Positions 16,958 to 24,081 of a stretch of DNA of 51,112 nt are shown in pieces. Every line of letters begins with the position of its first letter. The stretch's first letter is position 1. The notes under the pieces were generated by a model that did no database searches, was not told the origin of the DNA, and saw only the letters and a list, made by a program, of their open reading frames with translations. Source of the DNA: a virus; the IMG/VR virus record IMGVR_UViG_3300042010_000260, positions 1 to 51,112 of that record. One strand, written 5' to 3'. Position numbers and translations under genes: made by a program.

Positions 16958-18590
16958 GCGCCTTTATCTTTCGTCGGATGAAGTTCACATGGCCGATCTG
17001 CAACTGGTTCTGGAGTTAAGCGCCTGCGGCCGCGGGTTCATTACCGCGAAGACTGATAAAGATTACACCGGCAAGATGGTTCGCATCGACGCCGGATATT
17101 CGGATCAGCTTTATCGGTGGTTTACCGGTTACGTTGAGCGTTCGCAGCCGTCAGAAAATGGTTATCAGCGCCTTTTTGTACGCGAGCTTGTCGGCATTTT
17201 TGACAAGGCGTGGCCTTGCAGCTTTCAGCACCCGACGCTGCGTACTATTACTGACTGGCTGACAGAGAACAGCGGCCTGACATTTAGCCTGGCTAACGGC
17301 GCATCCTATACCGATAAGCCGATCCCCCATTTCACGCACAGCGGCACGGGTTACCAGCTGCTGGCCGCGTTAGGTCCGGCGTTCAGTATTGAGGACTATA
17401 TCTGGTATCAGTTACCCAACGGCGATGTGTTCGCAGGCAGCGCAACGCATGGCATGTTTGCCGGTAAAGCGGTGACCATCACTGACGAATTCAGCCAGGG
17501 CGCTGCTGCGGGTGATTCCATGAAAGTGGCGCTGGTTCCGTCTCTGCGTCCGGGTGTTGTCGTTAATGAAAAGCGGGTGAATAATATCCGTCTGCATAAC
17601 GATGAAATGACATTAACGTGGGCGGCGGCCAGCGGTGTGGCAACGGCAAAAAGTCCGATCGTCAGGCAGATTGAAAACGCGTATCCGGAGCTGGCAAGCG
17701 GTCAGCACCTGCCGAAATTTGCGCGTGTGGAAGCGCCAGCAGAAGCCGTGACCAGCGGCAACATTGCCGATCCGTTCCGTCCACGCTATGCGGTAGATTT
17801 GCAGCTGCTCGATGCCGATGGCAAGCCCGCAGCGGGTACGCCGGTTTATCCCGCTGTACCGTTGCCGGTGCCGATGGCTGGTAATGATTCCGGCATGTTC
17901 CAGTTCCCGCCGCCCGGCACGCTGGTAGAGGTGGCGTTTACTGATGGTCGCCCTGATAAACCCTTCATTCGTCAGACACTGGCGCAGGGCAACAGCCTGC
18001 CGGACATTAAGCCTGGTGAGCAGCTGCAGCAGCAGCGCGACGGCGTGTCGCAGCGCGTAACGGTGGTTGGAGACTGGGAACGTCAGACGGATCAGACCAT
18101 CCGTGAAACGTCGATGAGCCGGGTTATCACTGCTGACGATGAAACCCGTGCGCTGGTTGCCAGAGAAACTACGGTGCAGGCTACGGATAAAACGACGGTA
18201 CTGGGAACGGCCAGCCTTATGGCCGGTGCAATTCAGCAGGTAGCCAGCGGGGATTATGCGCTGGCCAGCGGCGGCAATCTGGTTACCAGTGTTGCGAAGG
18301 ACGCGAGTCTGCAGGCGGGCGGTAGCCTCACTGAAAAAATTGCGCAGCTGCGGCAGAGTATCGCCGGGGTGCGTCAGGAAATTATTGCGCCAGTGGTATG
18401 GGTCGGCAGTGCCTCCGTCAACGTAATGCAACTGATGCTGGACACGCTTGATGTGGTGCAGCAGCTGGCAGAGCAGACGGCCAGCCATACGCACAGCGGA
18501 ACGGGTGCGCCGCAGAACGCCAGCGCTATCAGCGCAACCGGAACCAGTGCTGCGCAATTACAGACAAAATATAAACCAGTCATTGGTTAG
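16944..18590 (+). CDS. Baseplate hub-spike protein (gpD/gpV-like fusion)
   Basis: 548 aa from the ATG at 16944. Residues about 15-180 resemble the gpD/gp27-like hub (LFVRELVGIFDKAW, LTENSGLTFSLANG). Residues about 280-350 contain an OB-fold with GMFQFPPPGTLVEVAF and GRPDKPFIRQ, typical of gpV/gp5/VgrG spikes. A repetitive stretch follows (GTASLMAGAIQQVASGDYALASGGNLVTS), then HTHSGTG, the HxH metal motif of spike tips. P2 makes hub and spike from separate genes V and D; here they appear as one VgrG-like polypeptide. It is the last structural gene of prophage 1. Confidence 0.75.
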   Translation: MRPVKRLYLSSDEVHMADLQLVLELSACGRGFITAKTDKDYTGKMVRIDAGYSDQLYRWFTGYVERSQPSENGYQRLFVRELVGIFDKAWPCSFQHPTLRTITDWLTENSGLTFSLANGASYTDKPIPHFTHSGTGYQLLAALGPAFSIEDYIWYQLPNGDVFAGSATHGMFAGKAVTITDEFSQGAAAGDSMKVALVPSLRPGVVVNEKRVNNIRLHNDEMTLTWAAASGVATAKSPIVRQIENAYPELASGQHLPKFARVEAPAEAVTSGNIADPFRPRYAVDLQLLDADGKPAAGTPVYPAVPLPVPMAGNDSGMFQFPPPGTLVEVAFTDGRPDKPFIRQTLAQGNSLPDIKPGEQLQQQRDGVSQRVTVVGDWERQTDQTIRETSMSRVITADDETRALVARETTVQATDKTTVLGTASLMAGAIQQVASGDYALASGGNLVTSVAKDASLQAGGSLTEKIAQLRQSIAGVRQEIIAPVVWVGSASVNVMQLMLDTLDVVQQLAEQTASHTHSGTGAPQNASAISATGTSAAQLQTKYKPVIG

Positions 18591-18617
18591 CCATTCCAGA
18601 TCACATCAGCCTTCAAG

Positions 18618-18638
18618 CCCGCTTTCGCGGGTTTTTTT
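18618..18638 (+). terminator. Late-operon terminator of prophage 1
   Basis: CCCGC-TTTC-GCGGG hairpin followed by seven T, 27 bases after the hub-spike stop. A second hairpin, AGCGCC (18658-18663) with GGCGCT (18673-18678) and TTTT, follows. Confidence 0.85.
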
Positions 18639-19322
18639 ATGCCCTTAAAACAGCGTCAGCGCCTCCACACGGGGCGCTTTTGATTATGTGCGTTCGGCAT
18701 CCCCTGAAATGGATCTCACCGCTAAAGCCTCGCCAGCGCAGCGACAGCGCCACGAAATCACGGAGGAAGTGACGAAAACGGCACTACACCGCACCCGCCT
18801 GCGGTTTTTGGATCATAAAATTTTTTCAATTTTATTTTTCTACAAACCAGACCGCCAGACCGTGCCAGTTCTGGCGGCTTTGCGTAAAACCAGAACTGAA
18901 AAGATTGCAAAGAATTTCAGTGTTTTTCACTTTCATGGATCTGTGGAGGACCTGTTTTGTGAATTAAGGGATTGATAAATAAGGTAAATATAAGATTTAC
19001 GTTAGTTTTAAGGATCTTTTTTTGTACAATGAAGAAGATATTTTTTCTGCATAGACCAGCGCTAGTGCAGGATGCGGAGAGAAGTAATGATTATTTGGAC
19101 TGAAAAATACTGATTCAATTAGGCCTAACTTTTAGCTTGCAGTCCACGTAAGCGGTGGGGCAAAAAAATGCATAGACGTTGCATGTTCATCTTCTTAAAA
19201 CTCGGATTTATTCGTCACATCACTCCTACTTCACAATCTTAAGAAATCGGTGTAATAACCAATGTGATTGTGGAGTTACTATACATATTCCGTAGCTATG
19301 TGATTCTTATAGAGGACTCATC
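18639..19322. other. Gene-free right-end region of prophage 1
   Basis: About 680 bp without a convincing gene. It opens with a second terminator-like hairpin at 18658-18681, then GC-rich sequence containing AAAGCCTCGCC (18724-18734), whose reverse strand GGCGAGGC equals the first eight bases of the P2 cos end. From about 18800 the composition turns AT-rich. HP1-type phages have cos beside attP, so the packaging site could be here, but the match is short. The 95-codon ORF at 18688 has no ribosome site and looks non-coding. Confidence 0.4.
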
Positions 19323-19637
19323 ATGCCATTGAAACGTAACAGTAATATTGATCAGTTGAAAAAAAATTTGGAAGAAATTAGTAATAATAATCAACTTCGA
19401 TTTGATGAGCTTTTTAACACTGAATTTCTTTCTGAGCATACATCATTCACGTCCTTAGATGATATGTTTGAAAAATCAGGTTTTAAAGTCGAATCAGCAG
19501 ATGATTTCAAGGCGATTCCCGATCAGGAATGGGAAGATTTTATTATTGCTAACACTTCCTTTGAAAGCTGGGAAGAGATGCAAAAAGCAGCTGCCGTGGC
19601 AGTGTTGAGTAAACGGATGCAACAAGGATTGAAGTGA
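19323..19637 (+). CDS. AT-rich 104-aa accessory protein at the prophage 1 end
   Basis: 104 aa, beginning MPLKRNSNIDQLKKNLEEIS, acidic and helical, with two similar segments (SLDDMFEKSGFKVESADDF and SFESWEEMQKAAAVAV). I recall similar short proteins of unknown role in many enterobacterial genomes (pattern: basic start, LFN-x-x-F, S-x-DEMLEKSGF, W-x-x-FI-x-x-NTSF), but no function. GAGGAC lies 5-10 bases before the ATG. It has its own upstream AT-rich region with TATACAT and its own terminator, so it is likely a moron expressed in the lysogen. Confidence 0.75.
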   Translation: MPLKRNSNIDQLKKNLEEISNNNQLRFDELFNTEFLSEHTSFTSLDDMFEKSGFKVESADDFKAIPDQEWEDFIIANTSFESWEEMQKAAAVAVLSKRMQQGLK

Positions 19638-19655
19638 TAAATATTGCAGTTAAGT

Positions 19656-19682
19656 CCCTCTGAGTATCAGGGGGATTTTTCT
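19656..19682 (+). terminator. Terminator after the 104-aa gene
   Basis: TCCCTCTGA-GTA-TCAGGGGGA hairpin with one mismatch, followed by TTTTT, 18 bases past the stop. Confidence 0.8.
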
Positions 19683-19706
19683 ATTTAGGGGCAGAAGTTA
19701 ACAGTG

Positions 19707-19725
19707 AGGGGACAAAAAAGGGACA
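19707..19725. repeat. GGGACA direct repeats, putative Int arm sites
   Basis: AGGGGACA (19707-19714) and AAGGGACA (19718-19725) are 11 bp apart, about 70 bp from the att core on the prophage 1 side. The phasing of one helical turn is what arm-type integrase sites show in P2-like attP regions. Inferred. Confidence 0.4.
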
Positions 19726-19794
19726 TCATACAATGCTAGCGTAAAAAATCCACTGTGAAATGTGTCTTATCTATATGATTTTAAAGCTAAAATT

Positions 19795-19841
19795 TGGTGG
19801 CCCCTGCTGGACTTGAACCAGCGACCAAGCGATTATGAGTC
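19795..19841 (-). other. att core: 3' fragment of tRNA-Ile(CAU)
   Basis: Read on the minus strand the 47 bases run from the anticodon stem (GACTCATAATC, anticodon CAU) through the variable region and T arm (GGTTCAAGTCC) to the acceptor end and CCA (GGGGCCACCA). The 5' half of the tRNA is absent, so this is not a functional gene. It is the crossover core carried by the phage, here the junction site that is attR for prophage 1 and attL for prophage 2. Phage 186 uses a tRNA-Ile gene. With this orientation the intact tRNA should be reconstituted to the right of the window. Confidence 0.93.
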
Positions 19842-19932
19842 CCAAACTTAAGCGTTACAAAACAATAAGTTGCTTTAATTTCAACGCCTTGCACAGTCGA
19901 ATAGTGGAGAATGTTAAAGCATAGTGAATAGG

Positions 19933-19954
19933 TTTGCTGCCATTTTGCTGCCAT
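19933..19954. repeat. Perfect tandem 11-bp repeat beside attL
   Basis: TTTGCTGCCAT occurs twice without a gap (19933-19943, 19944-19954), ending on the first base of the int stop codon. The 11-bp period places both copies on one DNA face. Candidate arm-type sites for Int or Cox/Apl. Confidence 0.5.
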
Positions 19955-20967
19955 CAAATGAGATTTAAGGGGTTGTACTCCACTGCTTCTGTCAGATGGT
20001 CTGGGGCAAAATGAGCATAGCGCATCGTCACCTTAATATCAGTGTGTCCAAGGATACGCTGCAGTACAAGAATGTTGCCCCCACGCATCATAAAGTGGCT
20101 TGCAAATGTGTGCCGTAGAACGTGTGACAACTGCCCGTCAGGTAGTTCGATCCCCGCTCGTTTAATTGCACCACGAAACGCAGAATAGCACCCTGTAAAG
20201 ACTGGTTTTGAAGTTCTTACTTTTGGGAGTATTTCGTAAAGTTCATCACTTATTGGAACGGCGCGGTTTTTCTTGCCCTTGGTTTTGATATAGGTGATTT
20301 TGCCGGGGCTGATTTGCTTGCCTGTCAGTGACTCAGCCTCGCCCCATCGTGCGCCGGTTGCAAGGCATATTTTGACGATGGTTACTAAATCTACCGCTTT
20401 GCTTTTCTCACACTCAGCCAGCAGTTGCTTGACTTCTTCGACTGTTAGCCAGGCCAGCTCTGCCTCATCAATTTTAAATTCCCGGACGTTTTCTAGCGGA
20501 TTGGGGGCACTCCAATCATCAAGCCTTTTCAGTTCGTTAAACATGGCGCGGAAATACGCTAGCTCAAGATTGACGGTACGGGGCGTCACGGCTTTAACCC
20601 GATCAGAACGTGTTATTTTCCCGCTCAAGCGTTGCTCACGGTAGGTTGCAAAAAGCTTGGCATTAAATTCAGTCGCGAGAGGGTTGCCCATGGCGAAACA
20701 GGCAAATTCCATCGCGCCCTTACGCTTGAGGCCATCGGAGAGTGTAACGCCATGAGCATTGAACCAGGTTTCAACAAGGTCAGTAACTCGTCGCTTATCT
20801 GCTTTTTCTCCTAACCATGGCTTGTCCTGTGCCTGATCTTTTATGTGGCGCTCAAAGGCCATAGCTTCCCCTTTGGTGGCGAACTGGCGACGTATGCGCC
20901 GCCCGTCCCTACCGTTGGGAAATACCTGAGCCTGCCACTTTCCACTTGCGAGTTTTGTTACAGCCAC
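19954..20967 (-). CDS. int: Tyrosine integrase of prophage 2
   Basis: 337 aa site-specific recombinase from a GTG start (AAAGG six bases upstream). Catalytic residues: R207 (TGARW), K230 (KTKGK), H282 and R285 (SHVLRH), H308 (GHTD), Y317 (MRYAHF). It aligns over its length with the prophage 1 integrase, with very similar N-terminal arm-binding and catalytic domains, explaining tandem use of one tRNA-Ile site. It is the last gene of the leftward cI operon, four bases past the secreted-protein gene. Confidence 0.97.
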   Translation of the reverse strand: MAVTKLASGKWQAQVFPNGRDGRRIRRQFATKGEAMAFERHIKDQAQDKPWLGEKADKRRVTDLVETWFNAHGVTLSDGLKRKGAMEFACFAMGNPLATEFNAKLFATYREQRLSGKITRSDRVKAVTPRTVNLELAYFRAMFNELKRLDDWSAPNPLENVREFKIDEAELAWLTVEEVKQLLAECEKSKAVDLVTIVKICLATGARWGEAESLTGKQISPGKITYIKTKGKKNRAVPISDELYEILPKVRTSKPVFTGCYSAFRGAIKRAGIELPDGQLSHVLRHTFASHFMMRGGNILVLQRILGHTDIKVTMRYAHFAPDHLTEAVEYNPLNLI

Positions 20968-20971
20968 GTTT

Positions 20972-21520
20972 TTACCTTTGAGTGATTAACTCTTTAGCAA
21001 ATATCGACAGACCGGGCTTACCTTCTTCAAGGTAACAGCATTTTTCAAACGCTGTGCTCCACTCACCATCAGCAGACATTAATTGGTCAGCGTTTAAAAT
21101 ATTGCTGTGTTTGCGGAGTAAATTTATTGCCTGCTTTTTTGTAATGTTAAAATCATATTTACCTTCCTCGATATACTCGACTTTTCGTGGCTGGGGCGTA
21201 ATCGAAATCGGTAATACTGTTATCTTGACTCTTTCAGCGGGCGTTTGGTACAAGGTGCGATATGCTGCGTAAATAGCTGCCTTATCAGATTCGTATTTTA
21301 CTTCTTGTGCTGAGCTTCCGGATAAAGTGCGCGGTGATATTTGTATGTGCAAAGGTTTTTCAGAAACAACTTTGAATGATGGGAAATCATTACCGTCTAC
21401 ATTATAGGTTGGGTAATCGTTATAATGTCCCATTAATTCATTAATATTTTTGAATTGCTCAGGTGCAGCCATTGCAGCAAATGATGAGAAAACCAAAAGG
21501 CTTGCAGCTAAAATTTTCAT
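20972..21520 (-). CDS. Secreted cargo protein, function unknown
   Basis: 182 aa with a clear Sec signal peptide (MKILAASLLVFSSFAAMA, cleavage likely after Ala18), so the mature product of about 164 aa is periplasmic. It has no further membrane segment; a CC pair lies near residue 155. I do not recognise the family. AAGGAAA lies five bases before the ATG. It sits between cI and int, the same slot as the TIR-like gene of prophage 1, and should be made in the lysogen. A periplasmic protein expressed by a prophage suggests superinfection exclusion or lysogenic conversion; this is inference. Confidence 0.8.
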   Translation of the reverse strand: MKILAASLLVFSSFAAMAAPEQFKNINELMGHYNDYPTYNVDGNDFPSFKVVSEKPLHIQISPRTLSGSSAQEVKYESDKAAIYAAYRTLYQTPAERVKITVLPISITPQPRKVEYIEEGKYDFNITKKQAINLLRKHSNILNADQLMSADGEWSTAFEKCCYLEEGKPGLSIFAKELITQR

Positions 21521-21544
21521 TTATTTTCCTTAAGATATTAAATC

Positions 21545-22159
21545 TCAGTCCACGTTATATATTTTGCTTGCCACTTTTCCTAATACTTTTACATCTGAGG
21601 CCGCACACTCAAAAGATGCCGGGCCGTTTTCTACACGAACTCGCCCGCCAGGGAGGCGGTAAACCAGTCTGACGCTTGCAAAGCCATCTATCTCAATCAG
21701 CCACGTTCCATCATTGATCTCGCCTTTACATTCTCCGACGACGTAGGTTGCCGACTCAAATTTAATCAGGAACGGATCTGTGGTGTTCTGAGGGATCAGG
21801 CGAGAGTCATAGAGAATTTGAGATGTACTGCTTAAAATCCCATTTGTGATTTCTTTTAATTGTAAAGTTAACCCGTAGTCTTCGCTTTGGACCGCCTCCG
21901 GATTGCCCTTACCAGTAGTTAACCAAAGCAAGGGCACTCCCGTGTCCAAATGACAGGCTATAAGCCAGTCGTGCGGGAAAGTGTCACGCATCCAGCGATT
22001 AGCCATCGTGCTCTGAGATACGCCAAGGTGATCACATAGGGCTTGTCGTGTGCTAAATCCGTAAGCTTGCAGAATGCGAGTAATCGCATCTCTCCCCCCG
22101 CTTTGGGATGAGAAATTGAATGAAGTAATCGCGCTAGGGGTTTCTTTTATGTTTGACAT
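21545..22159 (-). CDS. cI: CI-type phage repressor of prophage 2
   Basis: 204 aa, same family as 186 CI. Residues about 25-75 form the helix-turn-helix (FSTRQALCDHLGVSQSTMANRWMRD), followed by TGVPLLWLTTGKG, shared in form with the prophage 1 repressor, and a beta-rich C-terminal domain (about 110-204) for multimerisation. The DNA-recognition helices of the two repressors differ, so the two prophages are expected to be heteroimmune and able to coexist. Read leftward together with the secreted-protein gene and int. Confidence 0.92.
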   Translation of the reverse strand: MSNIKETPSAITSFNFSSQSGGRDAITRILQAYGFSTRQALCDHLGVSQSTMANRWMRDTFPHDWLIACHLDTGVPLLWLTTGKGNPEAVQSEDYGLTLQLKEITNGILSSTSQILYDSRLIPQNTTDPFLIKFESATYVVGECKGEINDGTWLIEIDGFASVRLVYRLPGGRVRVENGPASFECAASDVKVLGKVASKIYNVD

Positions 22160-22181
22160 ATCTCAATTGCGATCCTATCAT
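22153..22181 (+). promoter_or_regulatory. Rightward early promoter of prophage 2
   Basis: TTGACA (22153-22158), 17-bp spacer, TATCAT (22176-22181) is a near-consensus sigma-70 promoter pointing into cox. Its -35 overlaps the first codons of cI. Downstream, TTCGGTATATGTGCGAA and the repeated GAATA units between about 22198 and 22225 are candidate repressor or Apl sites. Confidence 0.75.
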
Positions 22182-22256
22182 CGGTTTTGTGGTGTTCGGT
22201 ATATGTGCGAATACATCCGAATAGTGAAGTTTTAAACACAAACTGAGGAATAGTGC

Positions 22257-22496
22257 ATGATGAAAAGTAATTTTTCAATGCGCCCCAGCATTAACCTTGT
22301 GGTATCTGAGCCTTTCATCACTCTGGATGAGTTCTGTCGCCGCACAGGTTACAAGCCTAGTTATGCGCGTCAGATGATCCGAGAAAACCGCCTGCCAATA
22401 AGAAAGAAAGCCGGGGTTAACAGTCTTATTGAAATCAACATGTTCGCGTTAACGATGGAAGCGGCCCAAGGCTGCGAAGTCACAATGCAAGCCTGA
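22257..22496 (+). CDS. cox: Cox/Apl-like excisionase and repressor
   Basis: 79 aa. A MerR-like winged helix (EFCRRTGYKPSYARQMIRENRLPI) is followed by IEINMFALTMEA, parallel to the prophage 1 protein. Expected to direct excision with Int and to repress leftward transcription. Two consecutive ATGs follow GAGGAA; either may be used. First gene of the early operon. Confidence 0.85.
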   Translation: MMKSNFSMRPSINLVVSEPFITLDEFCRRTGYKPSYARQMIRENRLPIRKKAGVNSLIEINMFALTMEAAQGCEVTMQA

Positions 22497-22530
22497 TAGT
22501 TCCATTTTGGGATAGAAAAGGATTTACATC

Positions 22531-23040
22531 ATGTTTGATTACAAGATTTCCAAACATCCGCATTTTGATGAAGCCTGCCGGGCTTTCGCACTGCATCACA
22601 ACATGGCGAAGCTGGCGGAACGTGCAGGAATGAATGTCCAGACGCTGCGCAACAAGCTGAACCCGGAGCAACCGCATCAGTTCACGCCGCCGGAAATCTG
22701 GCTGCTTACCGATCTGACGGAGGACTCAACACTGGTTGATGGCTTTCTGGCCCAGATCCACTGCCTACCATGCGTACCGATGAACGAAGTGGCAAAAGAG
22801 AAGTTGCCGCACTACGTCATGAGCGCCACCGCTGAGATCGGACGCGTTGCTGCCGGTGCCGTATCCGGTGATGTGAAAACAACAGCAGGCCGCCGTGATG
22901 TTATCAGCAGCATTAACTCTGTTACCCGCCTGATGGCACTGGCTGCCGTTTCCATGCAGGCGCGTTTGCAGGCTAACCCGGCGATGGCAAGCGCGGTGGA
23001 TACCGTGACGGGCCTCGGTGCCTCGTTCGGTCTGATCTGA
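22531..23040 (+). CDS. cII: CII-family regulatory protein
   Basis: 169 aa. [20 protein letters not shown] start, helix-turn-helix at about 24-60 ([21 protein letters not shown]), Ala-rich helical C-terminal half with a GLGASFG tail. Homologous along its length to the prophage 1 CII. In 186 CII activates the establishment promoter for cI. It is followed after seven bases by fil. Confidence 0.9.
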   Translation: MFDYKISKHPHFDEACRAFALHHNMAKLAERAGMNVQTLRNKLNPEQPHQFTPPEIWLLTDLTEDSTLVDGFLAQIHCLPCVPMNEVAKEKLPHYVMSATAEIGRVAAGAVSGDVKTTAGRRDVISSINSVTRLMALAAVSMQARLQANPAMASAVDTVTGLGASFGLI

Positions 23041-23047
23041 GGTGGTT

Positions 23048-23248
23048 ATGCTGACTAAAGAACCTTCATTAGCGTCTCTGCTCGTTAAGCGAAGTCCATC
23101 CATGCATTTCGGTCACGGCTGGATAGCAGGTAAAGACGGTAAGCGCTGGCACCCGTCACGCTCTCAGGACGAACTGCTGGCAGAACTGACCACTACCAAA
23201 CAGGGGAAACCATGGCTATTGAAGGCGCTACGGCGACTGTTCCATTAA
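23048..23248 (+). CDS. fil: Fil-like protein (DUF2724)
   Basis: 66 aa. Core HGWIAGKDGKRWHPS and C-terminal WLLKALRRLFH match the basic Fil family pattern (compare WLELPNGQRWNPG and WWHRLF in prophage 1). In 186 the product causes cell filamentation. GAGGTGG precedes the ATG. It overlaps the next gene by 37 bases. Confidence 0.78.
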   Translation: MLTKEPSLASLLVKRSPSMHFGHGWIAGKDGKRWHPSRSQDELLAELTTTKQGKPWLLKALRRLFH

Positions 23249-23553
23249 GCCCCGGAAAACGCCTGGATGGGCTGAACCATATTGCAGAGATGAGGGCTAA
23301 AGTGTTTGGTCTGAATATTGAGCCGGAGCTTGAAAGGTTTATTAATGATATGCGCGATCCACGCGATGTAAATAATAAGCAGAATGAGCGGGCGCTGGCA
23401 GCCATTTTTTATATGGCAAAAATTCCGGCAGAACGTCACGGCGTCGATATTAGTGATCTGACTACTGACGAAAAGCGGGAACTGGTTAAAGCAATGAATC
23501 ATTTTCGTGCAGTGGTGAGCTTATTTCCCAAACGGCTAACCATGCCGATTTAA
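23212..23553 (+). CDS. DUF5347-type early protein
   Basis: 113 aa. The segments RLDGLNHIAEMRAKVFG, DMRDPRDVNNKQNERALAAIFYMAKIPAERH and HFRAVVSLFP are those I associate with the DUF5347 family of enterobacterial P2-like phages. All-helical, soluble. Starts inside fil with GGGGAAACC upstream. Function unknown. Confidence 0.75.
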   Translation: MAIEGATATVPLSPGKRLDGLNHIAEMRAKVFGLNIEPELERFINDMRDPRDVNNKQNERALAAIFYMAKIPAERHGVDISDLTTDEKRELVKAMNHFRAVVSLFPKRLTMPI

Positions 23554-23620
23554 TCCATAACAGAAATTAATGGCGTAAACCCGCCGGGCTTCTTATTGCC
23601 CAAATTCAGGAGAAACAACT

Positions 23621-23854
23621 ATGCGAAATATTGAAACCCGTACCACTAAAACAGGACTAGATGATGCTGGACTCAACCTGCTGCTGACTGAGGCACGCAA
23701 AGAAGAACGCCGGGGACGTGCAGATGTGATGGCTGCGCGTCTGGACTCTTTGGCTGCCTGTATCGTGTCACGTCAGCTTAACCACTCGGAAGCAGCTGAA
23801 CTGCTACGTCAGGAAGCGGTGAAAATTCAGAACGAAGCGCAGGAGATCCACTGA
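23621..23854 (+). CDS. DUF2732-type small early protein
   Basis: 77 aa, helical (LNLLLTEARKEERRGRADVMAARLDSLAACIVSRQLNHSEAAELLRQEA). Same size and position as the prophage 1 protein at 4479. AGGAG lies upstream. Its stop shares a base with the next start (TGATGG). Function unknown. Confidence 0.75.
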   Translation: MRNIETRTTKTGLDDAGLNLLLTEARKEERRGRADVMAARLDSLAACIVSRQLNHSEAAELLRQEAVKIQNEAQEIH

Positions 23855-24081
23855 TGGCTGATTCAATGGACCTCGTACAGCAGCGCGTTGAAGAAGAACG
23901 CCAGCGCCACATCCACACCGCCCGCAATAAAGCGCCGGGCGTTTCCCGTGTTCTCTGCATTGATTGCGATGCGCCGATCCCGCCAGCTCGCCGCCGCGCC
24001 ATTCCGGGCGTGCAGTGCTGCGTCACTTGTCAGGAAATCGCAGAGCTGAAAGGCAAACACTACAACGGGGGTGCTGTATGA
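23854..24081 (+). CDS. TraR/DksA-type zinc-finger protein
   Basis: 75 aa. A single C4 finger: C-x2-C (CIDCDAPI, residues about 37-40), then PPARRRAIPGVQCCVTCQEIAE with the second cysteine pair. This is the short TraR/DksA form common in P2-like phages; such proteins bind the RNA polymerase secondary channel and alter promoter choice without ppGpp. Absent from prophage 1. It overlaps dam by ATGA. Confidence 0.88.
   Translation: MADSMDLVQQRVEEERQRHIHTARNKAPGVSRVLCIDCDAPIPPARRRAIPGVQCCVTCQEIAELKGKHYNGGAV

Larger units (their letters stand above)
1..19841. mobile_element. Prophage 1: deleted P2/186/HP1-like prophage
   Basis: The left edge is an integrase stop codon, so attL lies just outside the window; the right edge is the tRNA-Ile fragment ending at 19841. 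The order int-cargo-cI / cox-cII-fil-early-dam-A / SOS gene / ogr-Q-P / O-N-M is that of P2-like phages. The late region jumps from inside M to inside a tail fibre near 13630, so head completion (L), lysis, baseplate (V, W, J, I), sheath, tube and tape genes are missing. The remaining end (fibre, fibre assembly, three tail-tip genes) recalls the HP1/K139 gene order; that comparison is from memory of those phages, not from an alignment. The element cannot make particles or lyse the cell alone. Confidence 0.9.

Noticed and set aside
17613-18557. 314-codon antisense ORF opposite the hub-spike gene
   Set aside because: Arg/His/Gln-rich shadow of a well-supported plus-strand gene.
18724-18734. P2-like cos on the minus strand (GGCGAGGC)
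   Set aside because: Only eight bases match and the following GGGGAAA is absent; kept only as a weak hint in the region entry.
18688-18975. 95-codon ORF after the prophage 1 late terminator
   Set aside because: No ribosome site, crosses the change from GC-rich to AT-rich sequence, no recognisable protein pattern.
19795-19841. Functional tRNA-Ile gene
   Set aside because: Only the part from the anticodon stem to CCA is present; D arm and 5' acceptor strand are missing, so it is an att fragment.
23964-24077. N-terminal extension of the prophage 2 Dam
   Set aside because: It overlaps the TraR-like gene in another frame; the family begins at [11 protein letters not shown], whose ATG overlaps the previous stop.
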